Source: JAWVFM01 sp963841455 (GTDB lineage Bacteria; Actinomycetota; Thermoleophilia; Solirubrobacterales; 70-9). From it: a stretch of DNA of 64,000 nucleotides. The notes beneath the pieces were generated by a model that saw only the letters and a program-made list of their open reading frames with translations, made no database searches and was not told where the DNA came from. This document shows positions 32,343 to 41,717 of the stretch, piece by piece. The stretch is taken from contig CAWJCU010000003.1 of NCBI GenBank assembly GCA_963841455.1, positions 372,001 through 436,000 of the forward strand, in the 5' to 3' direction. Made by a program: the position numbers and the translations under genes. How positions within the stretch are numbered: position 1 is the first letter of the stretch; every line of letters starts with the position of its first letter.

Positions 32343-33132
32343 TCACGACCTCGTCGCCTGGCTCGAGCCACACGCGCGGCTCGCGCGCGCCGCCGACGCC
32401 CGAGGGCGTCCCGGTGGCCACGAGGTCGCCGGGCTCCAGGGTCATCAGGCGCGAGAGGTGTGCCACGAGCTCCGGGATCGAGAAGACCAGGTCGGACGTC
32501 GAGGAGGCCTGCATCTCCTCGCCGTTCAGGGTCAGCGCGAACGAGATCGCGTCCGCGTCGCCGGCCTCGTCGGGCGTGACGATCGCGGGGCCGCACGGCG
32601 CGGCGCCGTCGAAGACCTTGCCGGGCATCCACTGCGGTGTCGAGAACTGGAGGTCGCGCGCGGAGAGGTCGTTGAGGAGCGTGTAGCCGGCGATGTGGTC
32701 GATCGCGTCCTCGGCGGCGACGTCCTTCGCCCGGCGCCCGACGACGAACGCGACCTCGGCCTCGTAGTCGACCTTCTCGCTCGCCGCGGGCAGCGGCACG
32801 GTCGCGCCCGGCGCGGCGAGGGCGTTGCGGAACTTGGCGAAGAAGGTGGGGCTGTCGGGCGGGTCGATCCCGGCCTCCGCGGCGTGGGCGCGGTAGTTGA
32901 GGCCGATGCAGAGGATCTTGTCGGGGTCGGGGACGGGCGGCCGGAGCTCGACCGAGTCGAGCGCGATGACCTCGCCGTCGGCGCGGGCCACATCGTCGAG
33001 GCGGCCGCCCTCGAGCAACTCGCGAAGGCTCGACCCCTCGCCCTCGATCGCATCCCAGCAGTCGACGACCCCGCCCTGCCGGAGGACACCGGCACGACCC
33101 CCGCGTTCGGAGCGATAGGTGACGAGCCGCAT
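32299..33132 (-). CDS. Fumarylacetoacetate hydrolase family protein
   Basis: A 277-aa FAH-fold hydrolase/isomerase; relatives open or tautomerise beta-keto acids from aromatic degradation. The metal-binding pattern is visible: ILCIGLNYRAHAAEAG, KVDYEAEVAFVVGRRAKDV (Glu residues), YTLLNDLSARDLQ (Asp) and TPSGVG near the end. The exact substrate cannot be told. The ATG (33132) has TAGTGT 8 nt upstream on its strand, so the leader would be only a base or two. Convergent with the membrane glycosyltransferase. Confidence 0.88.
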   Translation of the reverse strand: MRLVTYRSERGGRAGVLRQGGVVDCWDAIEGEGSSLRELLEGGRLDDVARADGEVIALDSVELRPPVPDPDKILCIGLNYRAHAAEAGIDPPDSPTFFAKFRNALAAPGATVPLPAASEKVDYEAEVAFVVGRRAKDVAAEDAIDHIAGYTLLNDLSARDLQFSTPQWMPGKVFDGAAPCGPAIVTPDEAGDADAISFALTLNGEEMQASSTSDLVFSIPELVAHLSRLMTLEPGDLVATGTPSGVGGAREPRVWLEPGDEVVISSPELGLLETTLG

Positions 33133-33196
33133 CGCCGCTCACACTAGCCGTCCCTAGAATCCGTCACTCGGGCCCAGCCGGGCCCGACCCCGTTCA

Positions 33197-33270
<74 letters not shown>

Positions 33271-33295
33271 CTGCATGAACAAGGAGATCGGCTCG

Positions 33296-33679
33296 ATGGA
33301 AGATGAATCCCCCGCTCAGCTCATCGATGGGCGGATCGAGGAGCTGGACGACTGGCGCGGTGAGACGCTGTCCAGGGTCCGCGCCCTGATCAAGCGGGCC
33401 GATCCCGAGGTGGTCGAGGAGTGGAAGTGGAGAAAGGCCTCCAACCCAGGGGTTCCGGTGTGGTCTCACCAAGGTCTGATCTGTACCGGCGAGACGTACA
33501 AGAGCGTCGTGAAGCTCACGTTCCTGAAGGGCGCCTCACTGGATGATCCTGCCGGGCTCTTCAACTCGAGCCTCGAGGGCAACACCCGGCGCGCGATCGA
33601 CATCCACGAGGGCGAAGCGATCGACGAGGAGGGGTTCACGGCGTTGATCCGCGCGGCCGTGAGCCTCAACGAGGCTTAA
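33296..33679 (+). CDS. DUF1801 (YdhG-type) small protein
   Basis: A 127-aa protein with the DUF1801 layout: LSRVRALIKRADPEVVEEWKW near the start, VWSHQGLICTGETYKSVVKLTF and a C-terminal acidic helix. The family folds like a small ligand-binding module with unknown role. ATG 33296 is preferred over 33275 because AAGGAGAT (33280-33287) is placed 8 nt ahead. It begins 25 bp after tRNA-Asp and ends overlapping the convergent cupin gene by 4 bp. Confidence 0.8.
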   Translation: MEDESPAQLIDGRIEELDDWRGETLSRVRALIKRADPEVVEEWKWRKASNPGVPVWSHQGLICTGETYKSVVKLTFLKGASLDDPAGLFNSSLEGNTRRAIDIHEGEAIDEEGFTALIRAAVSLNEA

Positions 33680-34314
33680 CCGGCCAGGAGCGCCTGGAAC
33701 GCGGGCTCGTCGCGAAGCGGGTCGAGGTCCGAGTCCTCCGCCAGGTACGAGCGAGTGCTCTCCGATCGCTCGACCGCGAGCCGCAGGTGCCCGATCGCAT
33801 CGGCCTTCCGCCCTGCGAGGCTCTCGCAGCAGGCGAGGTTGTAGAGGACGCCGTGGTACTCCGGGTGCGCCTCGACGACGCCTCGGGCCAGGTCGGCCGC
33901 CTCGGCGTAGCGTCCCTCCTGGTAGAGCCGTCCGGCAGGAGCCCAGAGCTCCCAGCCCGTTACCTTGTACGCCCGCCCCGGCGTGGCACCCACCGACAGG
34001 ATCGTCGTCTCCGGCTCGGAGGCGAACGCCGTCCGCATGACGCCCGGGCGGACGAAGACGAACGTGCCCGCCGGTGCGTCCACGCACTGGCCGTCGAGCT
34101 CGAATCCGGCTCGGCCGCTCTGGACGAAGTAGAGCTCCTCGTCCTCGCCCTCCTCGTCGTGCTCGTTGATGATTCGGTCCCCGGTCTCGCGACCGGTCCA
34201 CGCGTTGACCCCGAACGAGGTGATGCCGAAGTGCTGACGCACCGGACGCCAGGGCTCGCGGCCGTCGCTGATCTCGTCGATTTTCTCCAGGTGGGCGACT
34301 GCGAATCCGCTCAT
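33676..34314 (-). CDS. Cupin-domain protein with C-terminal TPR-like helices
   Basis: A 212-aa protein. Residues 20-125 form a cupin barrel (ELYFVQSGRAGFELDGQ, DAPAGTFVFVRPGVMRTA); the usual metal His residues are not obvious, with Glu/Phe at these sites. From about residue 130, ALARG-type helices (GRLYQEGRYAEAADLARGVV, YHGVLYNLACCESLAGRKAD) form about two tetratricopeptide units. The gene may be a stress or metabolite sensor; function unknown. ATG 34314 has a strong Shine-Dalgarno GAGGAGG. The VOC gene lies 32 bp upstream on the same strand. Confidence 0.78.
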   Translation of the reverse strand: MSGFAVAHLEKIDEISDGREPWRPVRQHFGITSFGVNAWTGRETGDRIINEHDEEGEDEELYFVQSGRAGFELDGQCVDAPAGTFVFVRPGVMRTAFASEPETTILSVGATPGRAYKVTGWELWAPAGRLYQEGRYAEAADLARGVVEAHPEYHGVLYNLACCESLAGRKADAIGHLRLAVERSESTRSYLAEDSDLDPLRDEPAFQALLAG

Positions 34315-34346
34315 GGGCCTCCTCGGGCCTCGGTGGTGGACGGACC

Positions 34347-35213
34347 CTATGCGCCCACCGACAGATCGCGGTTCTCCGGCACGAACTTGGTGGCGATGAA
34401 GGTCGCCCCCGCCGGGTCGGCGATCACGGTCATACGCACCCATGGCGCGTCGAAGGGCGGGGCGATCACGTTGCCGCCCAGCTCCTCGGCCTTCGCCGCC
34501 ACCGCGTCGGCGTCGTCGACCGCGAACGTGACGCTCCAGTGGGCCGGCGTGTCGGGCTCCGAGTCCGGAATCGGATTGATGGTCGCGACGACGTCCTCGA
34601 AGCCGGCCGGGCCCCCCATCTCCGCGAGCCGTTCGCGCAGGCCGGGGTCGTTCGCCTCCAGGTGATCGCCGTACCCGGGGAGGGTCCACGCGCCGCCCCC
34701 GCCGAGGTCGAGGGTGCTCCAGCCGAAGACGGAACCGTAGAACGCCTTGGCGCCCTCCAGATCGCGGGTGGCGAGGCCGTTGAAGTTGACGCTTCCGTGC
34801 TCGTTGACGATCTGCGCGCCCCTGTGCTCCTTGGCCTGCCAGACGCAGAAGACCGCGCCCTCGGGGTCGCTGAGGACGGCCATCCGGCCCGCGTCCATCA
34901 CGTCGGACGGCTCACCGATGACGGTGCCGCCGGCATCCGTGACCTTCGCCGCGGCGTCGTCCGCGCTGTCGACCCAGATGTAGGTGTTCCAGACGGCTCC
35001 CGGCGGCGCGCCCTCGGGACGCGAGCTGATCGCGCCGACGTCGCCACGGCGAATGCGGGCGATGAGGTACTTGCCCGGGGCGTCGGGCGGCATGACGTCC
35101 TCGAGCTCCCACCCGAAGACGCCGCTGTAGAACTCGGCGGCCGAATCCGGATCGGGCTGTGTCGTGTCGACCCAGCATGGAACGCCGGGGATGTATCCGT
35201 CTCGCTCTGGCAT
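34347..35213 (-). CDS. VOC-superfamily (glyoxalase-like) two-module protein
   Basis: A 288-aa protein made of two vicinal-oxygen-chelate modules: GVPCWVDTTQPDPDSAAEFY at residues 10-30 and GSVNFNGLATRDLEGAKAFY in the second half; each ends with a DPEGA or DPAGA turn (VLSDPEGAVFCVW, VIADPAGATFIAT). Related proteins act on hydroperoxides, catechols or antibiotics, and many only bind ligands. ATG 35213 is chosen for its Shine-Dalgarno GAGGAG 8 nt ahead; a longer frame reaches 35258. It faces the WYL regulator across a palindromic operator, so it is probably the regulated target. Confidence 0.82.
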   Translation of the reverse strand: MPERDGYIPGVPCWVDTTQPDPDSAAEFYSGVFGWELEDVMPPDAPGKYLIARIRRGDVGAISSRPEGAPPGAVWNTYIWVDSADDAAAKVTDAGGTVIGEPSDVMDAGRMAVLSDPEGAVFCVWQAKEHRGAQIVNEHGSVNFNGLATRDLEGAKAFYGSVFGWSTLDLGGGGAWTLPGYGDHLEANDPGLRERLAEMGGPAGFEDVVATINPIPDSEPDTPAHWSVTFAVDDADAVAAKAEELGGNVIAPPFDAPWVRMTVIADPAGATFIATKFVPENRDLSVGA

Positions 35214-35259
35214 GAGGGCTCCTCTCGGATCGTTGAAAAGAGTGGCCACCCTAGACACG

Positions 35260-35284
35260 ATTTAGGTCAGGATCTGTCCTAAAT
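35260..35284. promoter_or_regulatory. Operator palindrome between VOC gene and WYL regulator
   Basis: Arms ATTTAGGTCAG and CTGTCCTAAAT are inverted copies, matching at 10 of 11 positions, around a 3-nt centre (35271-35273). It lies in an AT-richer patch between divergent genes, 20 bp from the regulator ATG, in the usual place for autoregulation by an HTH-WYL protein. Confidence 0.65.
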
Positions 35285-35304
35285 AGCGAGGACGATGGAT
35301 CCCC

Positions 35305-36258
35305 ATGAACCAGACCTCGAGCCGCCTCCTGGAGCTCCTCTCGCTGCTACAGGCCCGCCGCGACTGGCCGGGCACAGAGCTCGCCGAGCGGCTCGAGGTC
35401 TCCGGTCGCACGATACGCCGCGACATCGAGCGGCTACGGGAGCTCGGGTACCCGGTGGAGTCGCTCTCCGGCCCGGCTGGGGGCTACCGGCTCCGCGCCG
35501 GCACCGCGATGCCGCCGTTGCTGCTCGACGACGACGAGGCGATCGCAATCGCGGTCGGTCTGCGGACCGCCGCCCGCGCCTCGGTGAGCGGGATCGAAGA
35601 GACCGCCGTCCGCGCGCTCGTGAAGCTCGAGCAGGTGTTGCCGGCACACCTGCGGCGGCGCGTGCGGGCGCTCGGATCCGCAACGTTCACCCTTCCGGTT
35701 GGGGGGCCGACGGTCGACCCCCAGCATCTGACCCTCATCGCCACCGCCTGCCGCGACTCGGAGGGCATCCGGTTCGTCTATCGGCGCCGCGACGGCGCGG
35801 AGAGCCGTCGCGAGGTCGAGCCGCACGCGGTCGTGAACCACGGCCGGCGCTGGTATTTGGTCGCTTGGGACCGTGGCCGCGAGGACTGGCGCACCTTCCG
35901 CCTCGACCGACTGGCGCGACCCACCGCCCTCGGCGCGCGCTTCGCGGCCCGTGCGCTCCCGGCGCGGGATGCCGCCGCCTACGTCGAGCGCAGCATCAGC
36001 GAGGCGCCCGCACGCTTCGAGGCCCGCGTCATCCTGAGCGTCGGCGCCGACGAGATCAGCCGCCGGTTCCCGGCCCACTGGGGCAATATCGAGCCGATCG
36101 ACGCACGGAGCTGCGAGCTCAGAACTCGTGACGACGACCTCGACTGGTTGGCGCTCCGGGTCGCGATGCTCGGCGTGGACTTCGAGGTGATCGAGCCACC
36201 GGAGCTCGCCGACCACCTGCGCGCCCTGGCAGACCGCCTCCGACGCGCGGCGGCGTGA
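35305..36258 (+). CDS. HTH/WYL-domain transcription regulator
   Basis: A 317-aa DeoR-like regulator. The N-terminal HTH_11 domain reads LLELLSLLQARRDWPGTELAERLEVSGRTIRRDIERLRELGYPV. The WYL-type sensor follows (IRFVYRRRDGAESRREVEPHAVVNHGRRWYLVAWDRGREDWRTFRLDR), with WYL as W-Y-L in RRWYLV. WYL proteins bind small ligands or nucleic acids. It probably controls the divergent VOC-cupin genes and itself through the palindrome at 35260-35284. The ATG at 35305 gives the normal start for this family. Confidence 0.92.
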   Translation: MNQTSSRLLELLSLLQARRDWPGTELAERLEVSGRTIRRDIERLRELGYPVESLSGPAGGYRLRAGTAMPPLLLDDDEAIAIAVGLRTAARASVSGIEETAVRALVKLEQVLPAHLRRRVRALGSATFTLPVGGPTVDPQHLTLIATACRDSEGIRFVYRRRDGAESRREVEPHAVVNHGRRWYLVAWDRGREDWRTFRLDRLARPTALGARFAARALPARDAAAYVERSISEAPARFEARVILSVGADEISRRFPAHWGNIEPIDARSCELRTRDDDLDWLALRVAMLGVDFEVIEPPELADHLRALADRLRRAAA

Positions 36259-36265
36259 GGCACAG

Positions 36266-36955
36266 TCAGAGCAGCTCGATGATCCCCCGCAGGATCAGCA
36301 GGCCGCCCAGAATCGCCGCGACGTACGTTGCGAAGTGCCGGCCGCGGCGCGCCAGCCAGTCCTTGAACGACTCGACGGCGCGGGCCGTCCGGTCAGGTGC
36401 GACGAGGTAGCCGATCGTCGGCGCCTCGAGCAGGACCAGCATGATCAGGTTGAACGCGATCACGCAGAGGACGGTGGCCGCGGGCCCCGGGTCCTCGATG
36501 TTGAGGCGATGAAGGGCGGTGAGGTAGGAGACGCCGGGGAGCGTCAGCACGGCTCCGACGACGAAGGTGATTCGTGCCGATCCGCGGCCCAGCAGGCGCT
36601 GCGAGAGCGGTTCCTTCGGTTCCTTGCCGGCTCGCTTCGCCTCCTTGCGCTCCTCACGCCACTCGGCGAAACGGTGTCCGCGGTCGCTCCCTAGGGCGTA
36701 CGCAATGGCGAGAAGGATCGCCCCGAGCACCAGGTCCTCCAACGGGCTCAGGGTGTGCTTGGCGGTGTTCTCGGTCCCGGTCCCCTGGAGCGTGTAGACG
36801 ATGACGAGGCCGAGGCTGATGCTCGTCATGTAGGCGCCGAGCAGGTAGCCGAACAGCAGGCGCCTTGGGCTCGGGAGCACAAGCATCACCGTCACCGCGG
36901 CAAGGAGCGTCGGGTTGACCGCGGCAAGGAGCGCGAGGAGGAAGAACTCGCCCAT
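36266..36955 (-). CDS. SAP/GAP-like integral membrane protein (SfLAP family), copy 1
   Basis: A 229-aa protein with six hydrophobic segments and the signature FFLLALLAAVNPTLLAAVTVMLVLPSP at the N-terminus, as in the Sap/GAP (peptidoglycolipid-addressing) family that helps move surface lipids in mycobacteria. A charged cytoplasmic loop (EERKEAKRAGKEPKEP) separates two three-helix halves. A paralogue lies at 43543-44244. Role here is unknown; lipid export is possible. ATG 36955 has TAGCGT 10 nt ahead. It is convergent with the WYL regulator (7-bp gap). Confidence 0.75.
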   Translation of the reverse strand: MGEFFLLALLAAVNPTLLAAVTVMLVLPSPRRLLFGYLLGAYMTSISLGLVIVYTLQGTGTENTAKHTLSPLEDLVLGAILLAIAYALGSDRGHRFAEWREERKEAKRAGKEPKEPLSQRLLGRGSARITFVVGAVLTLPGVSYLTALHRLNIEDPGPAATVLCVIAFNLIMLVLLEAPTIGYLVAPDRTARAVESFKDWLARRGRHFATYVAAILGGLLILRGIIELL

Positions 36956-37028
36956 GTCGGCCCCGACGCTACCGCCCGCTCCAGTCGCCGCGTGCCGGCG
37001 GGCGGGCGAGCCCGGTAGCTTCGCGCCC

Positions 37029-37838
37029 GTGCGCGTCGCCGTGGTCGGACACGTGGAGTGGATCGATTTCGCGAGGGTCGAGCGAATCCCCGTGGCCGGC
37101 GAGATCGTCCACGCGGTCTCATCATGGGAGGAGCCGGGCGGGGGCGGCGCCGTCGCGGCGGTGAGGCTCGCGAGGCTTGCCGGCGGGTGCCTCTTCCTCA
37201 CCGCCCTCGGACGAGACGACCGTGGCCGGCGGGCGAAGGAGGAGCTCGAGGCGCTCGGCGTGCGCGTCGCCGCCGCCTGGCGGGAGGAGCCGCAGCGGCG
37301 CGGCCTCGTGCACATCGACGCGGCCGGGGAGCGCACGATCACGGTCTTGGGCGAGCGGGCGGGCCCGCGCGGCGAAGACGCGCTGCCGTGGGAAGAGCTG
37401 GCCGGCATGGAGGCGATCTACCTGACGGCGGGCGATTCCGATGCGGTCAGCATCGCGAGGGCTGGAAGGACGCTCGTCGCCTCGGTTCGGGCCCGAGAAG
37501 CCCTCGCGCGAGCGGGCGTCGAGCTCGACGCGCTCGTCGCGAGCGCGCGCGACGCCGGCGAGAGCTACGAACCGGGCGAGATCGAGCCGGCCCCGAAGCT
37601 CGTCGTACGCACCGACGGCGCCGCCGGCGGCACCTGGACGTTGCCCGACGGAGAGGTTGGGCGATGGGCGGAGGCCCCGCTGCCCGGCCCGCTCGCCGAC
37701 ACCTACGGGGCCGGCGACTCGTTCGCCGCCGGTCTCACCTACGCGCTCGGTGAGGGGCGGCCGATCGCTGAGGCGGCGGACCTCGCGGCCCGGTGCGGCG
37801 CCGCGGCGGTCACGAAACGGGGTGCCCACGGCGCGTAG
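37029..37838 (+). CDS. PfkB-family carbohydrate kinase
   Basis: A 269-aa ribokinase-fold sugar or nucleoside kinase, soluble and ATP-using. The C-terminal signature DTYGAGDSFAAGLTYALGEG contains the catalytic Asp and anion hole; the N-terminal GGGGAVAAVRLARLAG segment matches the substrate loop. The substrate is not apparent. It is shorter than ribokinase (about 305 aa). The GTG at 37029 follows TAGCTT (37016-37021) by 7 nt without a Shine-Dalgarno, so the mRNA is probably leaderless. Confidence 0.87.
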   Translation: MRVAVVGHVEWIDFARVERIPVAGEIVHAVSSWEEPGGGGAVAAVRLARLAGGCLFLTALGRDDRGRRAKEELEALGVRVAAAWREEPQRRGLVHIDAAGERTITVLGERAGPRGEDALPWEELAGMEAIYLTAGDSDAVSIARAGRTLVASVRAREALARAGVELDALVASARDAGESYEPGEIEPAPKLVVRTDGAAGGTWTLPDGEVGRWAEAPLPGPLADTYGAGDSFAAGLTYALGEGRPIAEAADLAARCGAAAVTKRGAHGA

Positions 37839-37959
37839 CCGCGGGCCGAGCTCGTCGATCTCATCCGGCTGGTTCACGGGATGCCCACAGGTCATCCGGG
37901 CTCGCGAGAGTAGGCTCCAAGGCGGGAACGTTCAGCGAACGGACTGGAGGTCTGAGCAC

Positions 37960-40227
37960 TTGAGCGGATCCACCCAGGTGCACGAGCGCGATCGCCCGTC
38001 CAACGTTCATGTGGCGGGCATCGATCTCGACACGCTCGCCCTCCAAACCTTCGTCGAACGTCCGAGGTTGCTTCGCCGCTTCGAGGAGTCTGACGCGCCC
38101 GTCGTCGTTCTCGACGCCCCAACGGGATACGGGAAGTCGGTCGCTCTCGCCCAGTGGGCCGAGGCTGACCCGCGCCCCTTCGCCTCGGTCACGCTCACCG
38201 ACGAGCACAACGACCCGGTTGTCTTCCTCAGCGCCCTGATCGAGGCACTCTCCCCGATCGAGCCGATACCCGCCGAGGTTTCCTCGGCGCTCGTTGGAGC
38301 CGAGCTCAACCTCGAGGGAGTGGTCCTGTCGCGCTTCGAAGGGGCGCTCATCGCCCGCGAGGTGCCGATGGTGCTGGTGCTGGACGAGCTCGAGCACATC
38401 GAGTCCCCCTCGACCCTGCGGTCGATCAGGTCCGTGATCGACAACATCGCCGCCGGCTCGCAGGTGGCGCTGAGCGCGAGGTCCCTGCCTGCGCTGTCGC
38501 TTGGGCGGCTCCGGGCCAACCGCCGCCTCACCGAGGTTCGCCGCACCGACCTCGTGATGACTCCGCGGGAATGCGGGGCTCTGCTCCGCGGTCTCGGGCT
38601 CGAGCTGACCGCCGGGGATCTCGACATCCTCGTGCGGCGGACCGAGGGTTGGCCGGCCGCTCTTTACCTCGCCGGCCTCGCCCTGAGCGACCAGGCCAAC
38701 ACGAGCATCGCCATTTCGCGCTTTGCGGGCGACGACCGGATCGTCGTCGACTACATACGCGACGAGTTCCTCGCGCCCGCCTCGAGGCGCCGCGTCGACT
38801 TCCTCAAGCGGATCTCGATTCTCGACCGGTTCACCGGAGAGCTTTGCGATGCCCTGCTCGAACGCACGGGCTCTGCGACGAGATTGCGCGACCTCTCGAC
38901 CCAGAACACGCTCATCGTCCCGCTGGACCGGCGCGACGAATGGTTCCGGTTCCACTCGCTCTTCTCCGAGATGCTGCGCTCCGAGCTTCACCGCACGGAG
39001 CCTGACCTGGAGCCGGCGCTTCATCGCCGTGCGTCCGAATGGTGGGAGGGCCACGGTGATTCGACGCAGGCGATCCAGCACGCGATCGCCGCAGAGGCAT
39101 TCGACCGGGTCGGGGAGCTCATGTGGGCGGCCGTTCCCGAGTACATGGCACGGGGGCGGTACGCGACCGTGAAGCGCTGGCTCGAGCGCCTCGGACCAGA
39201 CCGCGTCGCCGCCGACCCCTGCCTCAGCCTGACCGCGGCGCACGGCTACCTCTCTCGCGGTCAGGGCGGGCTCGCCGAGCACTGGGCCGGGGTCGCTCGC
39301 GGGACGCTCGTGGGCATGCCTGATTCCGCAAAGAGGCGGTCGCTGCTGGCGGGCCTGGCGCTCCTCGACGCCACCCTTGCGCGGGGCGGGGTCGCCGAGA
39401 TGCGTCAGCTGTCGACGTCGGCCGCGCGAGTCCTCGCCGACGACAGCGTCTGGGTCTCGATGTGCTGCCTGACCGATGGCGTGGCGGCACTCATCGTCGA
39501 TGAGACCGCCCAGGCACGCCACCGGCTCTCGGAGGGGGCGCGGCGCGCCGCGGTGTTCGGTGCGCCGCTCGTGCAGACCATCTGCCTGGCCCAGGTCGCC
39601 CTCGTCGCTGCCGACGAGGACGACTGGCACGTGGCCCGAATGCTCGCCTCACAGGCGCGCGCCCAGGTTGATCGGTCGGGCCTCTCCGAGTACCCCACGA
39701 TTTCAATAGTTCTCGCCACGTCAGCATTCGCACGCGCGCATGACGGTCACGCCGAGAAGGCGTTGGAGGACCTCCGCGCGGGAATTCGGCTCCTCGGCGC
39801 CCTCGACGCCTTCGGCGCGTGGTACGAGATCCAAACGCGGATCGTTCTCGCGCGCGCCGCCGTCAAGCTCGATGACGTTCCCGTCGCTCACGAGCTTCTC
39901 GATGAGGCACGTCGCCGGTTGAGCTCCGTCCCCGATGCAGTGCTCCTGAAGAGTTGGCTCGAGCAGACCGAGAGGGCGTTGAGCGCCGTTTCCGCAACGG
40001 CCATCGGTGATCTGACGCCGGCCGAGCTGCGCATCCTCCAATTCCTGCCCACTCACCTCTCGTTTCCGCAGATCGCCGCGAAGGTCTACGTCTCTCCGAA
40101 CACCGTCAAGACCCAGGCGCAGGCGGTCTATCGCAAGCTCGACGTCAGCTCTCGTCGCGAAGCGGTCGAGCGCGCCCTCCAGGCCGGCCTGCTGAGCGAC
40201 GAGCCCGCGCGAGTTACGCAGGAGTAG
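37960..40227 (+). CDS. LuxR-type regulator of the MalT/LAL class
   Basis: A 755-aa transcription regulator. It starts with a P-loop STAND ATPase module (VVLDAPTGYGKSVALAQW, residues 51-66; LVLDELEHIESP as Walker B), followed by helical TPR-like repeats (450-680), and ends with a LuxR helix-turn-helix (LTPAELRILQFLPTHLSFPQIAAKVYVSPNTVKTQAQAVYRKL). MalT-like proteins multimerise on ATP and an inducer. TTG 37960 is chosen for the Shine-Dalgarno TGGAGGT (37944-37950) ahead. A 13-bp inverted repeat CGTTCAGCGAACG (37929-37941) just upstream could be its own operator. Inducer unknown. Confidence 0.9.
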   Translation: MSGSTQVHERDRPSNVHVAGIDLDTLALQTFVERPRLLRRFEESDAPVVVLDAPTGYGKSVALAQWAEADPRPFASVTLTDEHNDPVVFLSALIEALSPIEPIPAEVSSALVGAELNLEGVVLSRFEGALIAREVPMVLVLDELEHIESPSTLRSIRSVIDNIAAGSQVALSARSLPALSLGRLRANRRLTEVRRTDLVMTPRECGALLRGLGLELTAGDLDILVRRTEGWPAALYLAGLALSDQANTSIAISRFAGDDRIVVDYIRDEFLAPASRRRVDFLKRISILDRFTGELCDALLERTGSATRLRDLSTQNTLIVPLDRRDEWFRFHSLFSEMLRSELHRTEPDLEPALHRRASEWWEGHGDSTQAIQHAIAAEAFDRVGELMWAAVPEYMARGRYATVKRWLERLGPDRVAADPCLSLTAAHGYLSRGQGGLAEHWAGVARGTLVGMPDSAKRRSLLAGLALLDATLARGGVAEMRQLSTSAARVLADDSVWVSMCCLTDGVAALIVDETAQARHRLSEGARRAAVFGAPLVQTICLAQVALVAADEDDWHVARMLASQARAQVDRSGLSEYPTISIVLATSAFARAHDGHAEKALEDLRAGIRLLGALDAFGAWYEIQTRIVLARAAVKLDDVPVAHELLDEARRRLSSVPDAVLLKSWLEQTERALSAVSATAIGDLTPAELRILQFLPTHLSFPQIAAKVYVSPNTVKTQAQAVYRKLDVSSRREAVERALQAGLLSDEPARVTQE

Positions 40228-40297
40228 TTGTGCCCCCGGCCTCAATCACCCGCATCGGATGATGCGAGCTTCCACCCTCGCGACCTAGCGTGAAGGG

Positions 40298-41699
40298 GTG
40301 AGGACGAAGCTGCCATCCCCGGCTGAGCGTGCCGCGGCGGGCAAGGCGGCCCGCTAGAAGGTGCCGCGCTCGAGCCACGGCGAGTGGGAGCCGGCGACGC
40401 GACCGCCGGAGCCCGGTCGACGTCATCGTCGAGCAGGACGCCTCCCGCGTCCCCGAGCTGGTGCCGATCCGGCATGGGCGGATGCTCGCCTCAGCCTTCA
40501 CCTTCTACCGCGGCGCGGCGGCGATCATGGCGATGGACCTCGGCAATACCCCGCACTCGGGGCTCACCGTCCAGGCCTGCGGCGACGCCCATCTGTCGAA
40601 CTTCGGCATCTTCGCCGCCCCCGACCGGCGCCTGGTTCTCGATGTCAACGACTTCGACGAGACCCTGCCCGGCCCCTGGGAGTGGGACCTGAAGCGCCTC
40701 GCGGCGAGCTTCGAGATCGCCGGGCGCGATCGCGAGTTCACCCCGGCCGAGACCCGCGCCGCGGTCCTCAGCGCGGTCCGCTCATATCGAGAGGGGATGC
40801 GCGAGCTCGCCGCGATGGGCAACCTCGACGTCTGGTACGCGCGCCTTGACGTCGAGACCCTGCTCGCCGACCTGGCCAAGGTCGCCGACCGCAGGCAGAT
40901 GAAGGCGGTGCAGAAGAACGTCGCCAAGGCCGAGAGGAAGAACAGCCTCAAGGCGTTCGACCGCCTCGTGCGCGAGGACGACGGCGAGCCGCGGTTCATG
41001 AGCGATCCGCCGCTGCTCGTTCCGGGTCGCGAGCTCGTCTCGGCCGATCGGCTCGAGTTGCTCGAGGGCCGGATCCGTGAGCTTCTCGGCAGCTACCGAG
41101 AGAGCCTCAAGGGGGACCGACGCCATCTCTTCGACAGCTACCGATTCGTCGATCTGGCCCGAAAGGTGGTCGGGGTCGGAAGCGTGGGGACCCGTGCCTG
41201 GGTGGTGCTGATGATGGGACGCGACGGCCGCGACCCGCTCCTCCTGCAGGCCAAGGAGGCCGAGGCATCGGTGCTCGAGCCCTACGCCGGCAAGAGCGAG
41301 CTCAAAAACCACGGCGAGCGGGTGGTCGAGGGCCAGTGGCTGATGCAGGCCGCGAGCGACATCCTCCTCGGCTGGCTCCGGCGATGGGGATGGACGACGC
41401 GCAAGCGCGACTTCTACGTCCGCCAGCTCTGGGACGGCAAGCGCTCGATCGAGGTCGAGACCCTGGCGCCCGAGGGTCTCGAGATCTACGGGCGGGTCTG
41501 CGGCTGGACGCTGGCCCGCGCCCACGCGCGCTCGGGCGACCGGATCGCGATCGCCTCCTACCTCGGCAAGGGCGAGACCTTCGATCAGGCGATCGCCGAC
41601 TTCTCCGAGCTCTACGCCGACCAGAACGAGCTCGACTACCGCGCGCTCCTGGAAGCGGGGGAGTCTGGGCGTATCGAGGTGGAGACCGACCTGGTCTGA
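40298..41699 (+). CDS. DUF2252 family protein, N-terminus broken by TAG and a +1 shift
   Basis: DUF2252 proteins are kinase-fold-like cytosolic proteins of unknown role. The body is intact: VPELVPIRHGRMLASAFTFYRGAAAIMAMDL, GDAHLSNFGIFAAPDRR, DVNDFDETLPGPWEWDLKRLA, and the C-terminal YGRVCGWTLARAHARSGD. The expected N-terminus (MRTKLPSPAERAAAGKAAR, then KVPRSSHGEWEP) is read from GTG 40298, but TAG at 40355-40357 stops it between Arg and Lys, and an extra base at about 40412-40417 shifts the frame. A downstream start at about 40430 would lose only the tail. GTG 40298 follows TAGCGT (40286-40291) by 6 nt. It is either assembly error or early decay. Confidence 0.75.
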
Positions 41700-41717
41700 G
41701 GCGAGCCGCCGATGCGC

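Noticed and set aside
33169..33186. Terminator hairpin before tRNA-Asp
   Set aside because: It lies between the likely -10 and the tRNA, with no U-tract; more likely a leader stem.
40355..40357. Programmed TAG recoding (pyrrolysine or suppressor)
   Set aside because: No suppressor tRNA is visible, TAG is used as a stop elsewhere in the window, and a frameshift nearby suggests error.
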